Shown here: piece after piece, positions 61,247 to 64,000 of the stretch | Position numbering within the stretch: the stretch's first letter is position 1 | Layout: each line of letters opens with the position of its first letter | From: Devosia sp. Root436 | GTDB lineage: Bacteria; Pseudomonadota; Alphaproteobacteria; Rhizobiales; Devosiaceae | Direction: 5' to 3' | DNA length: 64,000 nucleotides | Assembly: GCF_001426345.1 (NCBI RefSeq) | Contig: NZ_LMEM01000014.1 | Coordinates: 186,001 to 250,000 of the forward strand | Made by a program: the position numbers and the translations under genes | The notes under the pieces: model-generated | Database searches by the model: none | What the model was told of the DNA's origin: nothing | Seen by the model: the letters and a program-made list of their open reading frames with translations, nothing else

Positions 61247-62014
61247 ATGCAGGCAACCACCCCCGTCATTTCGTTCGACGCCGTCAGCAAATCCTATGGC
61301 GCGCTGAAAGCCCTCGACGCGGTCAGCTTCTCGGTCGGGGAGGGCGCCATTGTCGGCCTGCTGGGCCCCAATGGTGCCGGCAAGTCGACGCTGTTCCAGG
61401 TTGCGGCGGGACTGTTTGCGCCCGATGGCGGGTCGGTCTCGGTGCTGGGGAAAAGCTATGGCGATGCGAGCTCCGATATTCTGCGGCAGCTCGGCGTGGT
61501 GTTTCAGGCCAGGTCGGTCGATCTCGATATGAGCACGCGCGCCAATCTGAGATTTCACGGGCAACTCTTCGGCCTGTCCGGCAAGCTCCTCGCCGAGCGG
61601 ATCGACGCGGTGGCGCGCTTTCTCGATATCGGCGATCTGCTCGATCGGCTGGTTCGCACGCTCTCGGGCGGCAATCAGCGGCGGGTGGAAATCGCGCGGG
61701 CCCTGATCAATCAGCCGAAATTGCTGCTGATGGACGAGCCGAGCGTAGGGTTGGACACTACCGCTCGCCTCGCGCTGGTCGAGCATTTGCGGCGCGAACG
61801 GGATGCGCATGGCACCTCGATCCTGTGGTCGACCCATCTGGTCGACGAGGTGGAGGCGGCCGACTGGATCGTGCTGATCGACAAGGGACGCGTGGTCCTT
61901 GCCGGCACGCCGGCCGACGTCATCGCCGCGGCCGGGACCCGAACCCTGGCCGAAGCCTATGTCGCCCTGACGGGCGGCAGCCGCCCGATGACGGAACCGC
62001 ACCGCCGGCTCTAG
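61247..62014 (+). CDS. ABC-2 type ATP-binding protein (PedA-like)
   Basis: A 255-aa ATPase: Walker A GPNGAGKSTLFQVAAGLF, Q-loop VVFQARSVDLDMSTRANL, signature LSGGNQRRVEIARALIN, Walker B LLLMDEPSVGLD, H-loop ILWSTHLVDEVEAAD. The NatA/NodI type matches an ABC-2 permease, so it probably drives the PedC-like permease at 55219 although the two are on opposite strands 5 kb apart. The ATG at 61247 is close to the preceding stop. Confidence 0.9.
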   Translation: MQATTPVISFDAVSKSYGALKALDAVSFSVGEGAIVGLLGPNGAGKSTLFQVAAGLFAPDGGSVSVLGKSYGDASSDILRQLGVVFQARSVDLDMSTRANLRFHGQLFGLSGKLLAERIDAVARFLDIGDLLDRLVRTLSGGNQRRVEIARALINQPKLLLMDEPSVGLDTTARLALVEHLRRERDAHGTSILWSTHLVDEVEAADWIVLIDKGRVVLAGTPADVIAAAGTRTLAEAYVALTGGSRPMTEPHRRL

Positions 62015-62514
62015 CGAAAACCGCCGGGATTGCGCTTACGCCAGGCCCAGGGATCGTCGACCTTGGCGCCCGCCTGCCACACGCCCAGTCCGGCTGCCTT
62101 GGCTGCCTCCTCGGCCGCCAGATAGGCGTCGGTCTGGTCGAGATAGGCCCGCGCCATGCCGGTGCCGACAAAGGCTTCGCCCACGTCCATTCCATCGATG
62201 GTGCAGGTTCCGTGACTGCGACCGAAGGGGTCGGCAACGCCCGTCAGGACGCATGTTGCGTCTCCCCGCGCCAGAATCCCGTCAAGCGCCTGCTTGGCCG
62301 CATCCCAGCAGGCCCATTTCTGGCTGCCGACGGTGCAGATCTGATCGCGCTCGGGTGCATCCACGCCCCAGAGGATGACGCGCTGGTTGTCGACCATGAT
62401 GATATCGGCGTCGATGGTCCGCCCCGGTCCGGTGACCGTATCGCCCTCCGCAGCCATTGCGGGGACGCAGCCGAGCGCGAGGGAGGCCAACAGGGCGGCC
62501 AGGACTGGTCTCAT
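62011..62514 (-). CDS. Secreted thermonuclease (SNase)-like protein
   Basis: A 167-aa protein with a signal peptide (about 1-21, ending AMAAEG) and an SNase-like OB-fold: RVILWGVDAPERDQIC, CVLTGVADPFGRSHGTC, and a C-terminal helix AYLAAEEAAKAAGLGVWQAG. The glutamate and second arginine of the SNase active site are kept (E55; FGRS), but the position of SNase Arg35 is occupied by isoleucine (I47), so nuclease activity is doubtful. It is convergent with the PedA-like ATPase, overlapping by 4 bp. Confidence 0.82.
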   Translation of the reverse strand: MRPVLAALLASLALGCVPAMAAEGDTVTGPGRTIDADIIMVDNQRVILWGVDAPERDQICTVGSQKWACWDAAKQALDGILARGDATCVLTGVADPFGRSHGTCTIDGMDVGEAFVGTGMARAYLDQTDAYLAAEEAAKAAGLGVWQAGAKVDDPWAWRKRNPGGFR

Positions 62515-62594
62515 CGAATTCTCCAATATTCTTGTTCGTTACACATGTGCGGCACCCTCGGCTAGGATGCCGCACAACAGGAAGCAGGCAACCG

Positions 62595-63353
62595 ATGAAG
62601 ATGATTGCGTTTGCGGCATTGACAGCCATGGTCTGGAGCGCTGCGCCGGCAATGGCGGGCCCGGTGGAAGACCTGCTGAGCGGTGCACGGAAGGAATGCG
62701 TTGGCTGTGATCTCAGCGATGCCCGTTTCAAATCGGCGGATCTCAGCGGTGTTGATTTCAGCGGCGCCAATCTGAGCGGCGCGACATTTCACCGGGCTGT
62801 GCTCAGCGGCGCCATTTTCGATGATGCCGATGTCACCGGCACCAACTTCAACCTGGCCAACCTCGGCGGCGCCAGCTTCGTGGGCGCCACGGCCACGGGT
62901 GCCTATTTCTATGAGGCGCAGCTGTCCGGTGCCGACTTCACCGACGCGGACCTGTCCAATACCCGGATGCAGCATGCGCGCATGACCGGCGCGACCCTGG
63001 TGGGCGCCAATCTCGACGGCGCCGTGATGAAGGAGGTACGCCTCAACAATGCGGACCTCAGCGGGGCATCGATGCTGCGCACCAATCTCAACGATTCCAG
63101 CATTGGCCGGTCGAACTTTACCGCGGTCCGGATCGACAATGGTAGCTTCTCCAATGCCAAGATGGCGCGGGCCATCTTCGACGATGCGGTGATTACGCTG
63201 ACCGATTTTTACGGGGCGGACATGGATGGCGTCAGCTTCGTGGGCGCCACTGTCGCCGGGTCGCGCTTTACCCGCGCACGCATATCCGACAGCGCCTTCG
63301 CCCAGACCAAGATGCTGCACAATTTCATGCAGGACGGGCATCAGCAGAACTAG
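62595..63353 (+). CDS. Secreted pentapeptide-repeat protein
   Basis: A 252-aa protein with a signal peptide (about 1-21, ending APAMAG), then about 40 pentapeptide repeats of A(D/N)LSG type (DLSGVDFSGANLSGATFHRA; NLDGAVMKEVRLNNADLSG) predicted to form a right-handed quadrilateral beta-helix. A CVGC pair at the start of the repeats is notable. Function of secreted members is unknown. The ATG at 62595 gives a clean signal peptide. Confidence 0.85.
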   Translation: MKMIAFAALTAMVWSAAPAMAGPVEDLLSGARKECVGCDLSDARFKSADLSGVDFSGANLSGATFHRAVLSGAIFDDADVTGTNFNLANLGGASFVGATATGAYFYEAQLSGADFTDADLSNTRMQHARMTGATLVGANLDGAVMKEVRLNNADLSGASMLRTNLNDSSIGRSNFTAVRIDNGSFSNAKMARAIFDDAVITLTDFYGADMDGVSFVGATVAGSRFTRARISDSAFAQTKMLHNFMQDGHQQN

Positions 63354-63354
63354 T

Positions 63355-64000
63355 TCAACTCGGCGGCAGGCTCGGCTCGTAGGGTGTCTGAACAACCTCC
63401 AGCCGCGTCTGGCTTTGAAAATACCCAACGTTGAGCTGCTGGGTGTCGGTATTGAAAGCGTCCTGCCCCTTCTTGCGCAGGAAGCTCGATTCGAGCCGCA
63501 TGCGTTCGGTCCCGTCAGGGCTTTCCGCCGTGCAGATTTCATGGATGAACTGGTTGCCGACAGGGTTTTCGCCAGCGCGCGGCGGCAGGTCGTCGCATGT
63601 CTGCTTCCAACTGCCGTAGCGTCCCTTGAGGTTGCGCGCCAGCGTCACCGCAACGCGCCGCTCGCGGGTGCTGGCCCTCTCGTCGGTCACGATGCGAATG
63701 CCGCGCACGATGGCGTCGTCGTCGACGAGTACTGACACCATGACCGGATGGGCATAGATCGAGGTGCCGCCCTGCAGCACCTTGTATTCCGCCTCCTGGG
63801 CGCGTGCGAGATAGTCGATCTCGTCGTCGTTTTCGAAATAGACTTCGTGCAGGCCCGATGGTTCTGCCGGGCACCGGGCAAAGTCGGAAAATCCTGCGGC
63901 CAGCTTGACCGAGGGCGGTCCGCCATTGGTGCCGCAGGAAATCTCGACCACTTCCATTGCCGGAATCTGGGAGACGGGCCGGCCCAGCGTGACGTTCCAG
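63355..64000 (-). CDS. Hypothetical protein, 5' end cut by window edge
   Basis: The frame is open from the right window edge (WNVTLGRPVSQIPAMEVVEI) to the stop at 63355, at least 214 residues. An internal ATG at 63957 is not necessarily the start. Visible features are several cysteines (ISCGTNGG; FARCPAEP; WKQTCDDLP; HEICTAE) that may form disulfides, and mixed alpha/beta composition. I do not recognise the family. It is convergent with the pentapeptide-repeat gene, 1 bp apart. Confidence 0.6.
   Translation of the reverse strand, partial: WNVTLGRPVSQIPAMEVVEISCGTNGGPPSVKLAAGFSDFARCPAEPSGLHEVYFENDDEIDYLARAQEAEYKVLQGGTSIYAHPVMVSVLVDDDAIVRGIRIVTDERASTRERRVAVTLARNLKGRYGSWKQTCDDLPPRAGENPVGNQFIHEICTAESPDGTERMRLESSFLRKKGQDAFNTDTQQLNVGYFQSQTRLEVVQTPYEPSLPPS

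Overview
The window is GC-rich, gene-dense DNA from an alphaproteobacterium. Gene content and the families of short palindromic intergenic repeats point to Hyphomicrobiales; a Devosia-like organism is my best guess, but it is a guess. No prophage, integrase or transposase was found. Translational coupling through ATGA overlaps is common.

Layout. 1-18.7 kb is mostly housekeeping: an SRAP protein (cut by the left edge), a hemerythrin-like protein, an FAD-linked oxidase, two tandem histidine phosphatases (the second frameshifted) around a decayed vapBC module, aroC, the tlyA/SCO/xseB/deacetylase operon, a Sua5-type protein, a DnaJ-like protein, pdxH, a DUF898/M48 peptidase/DUF1499 group, bioY, a CheY-like regulator, a MarR regulator and an FhuF-like protein. 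18.9-26.6 kb holds a nucleoside hydrolase and a complete type II-C CRISPR-Cas locus. 26.6-32.9 kb is a LysR-tctCBA-lyase group with a DeoR regulator. 32.9-37.8 kb is an iron/phosphonate/sugar-phosphate-type ABC importer with a PP2C-like phosphatase. tRNA-Pro(CGG) and tRNA-Gln(UUG) follow. 38.2-52.1 kb is a LacI-controlled sugar island: importer, predicted glycoside hydrolase, two Gfo/Idh/MocA dehydrogenases, two TIM-barrel isomerases and tartronate semialdehyde reductase. 52.3-62.0 kb holds a two-component system, pseudoazurin and the ABC and beta-propeller genes that usually accompany PQQ-dependent alcohol oxidation. The right end has a nuclease-like protein, a pentapeptide-repeat protein and a truncated gene.

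Most interesting point. The CRISPR locus has a 24-repeat array (19893-21451), cas2, cas1 and cas9 on the minus strand, and a plus-strand tracrRNA (about 26455-26561) with a 36-nt anti-repeat and a terminator. Just upstream of the anti-repeat is a degenerate CRISPR repeat (26404-26461). Immediately 5' of it is a 22-nt spacer-like segment (26382-26403) matching 19 of 22 bases of the cas9 promoter region (26161-26182). A transcript running through this region would be a natural single guide directing Cas9 to its own promoter, like the long tracrRNA of Streptococcus pyogenes or scaRNA-like elements, but in a type II-C locus. The arrangement is read directly from sequence; the function is inferred.
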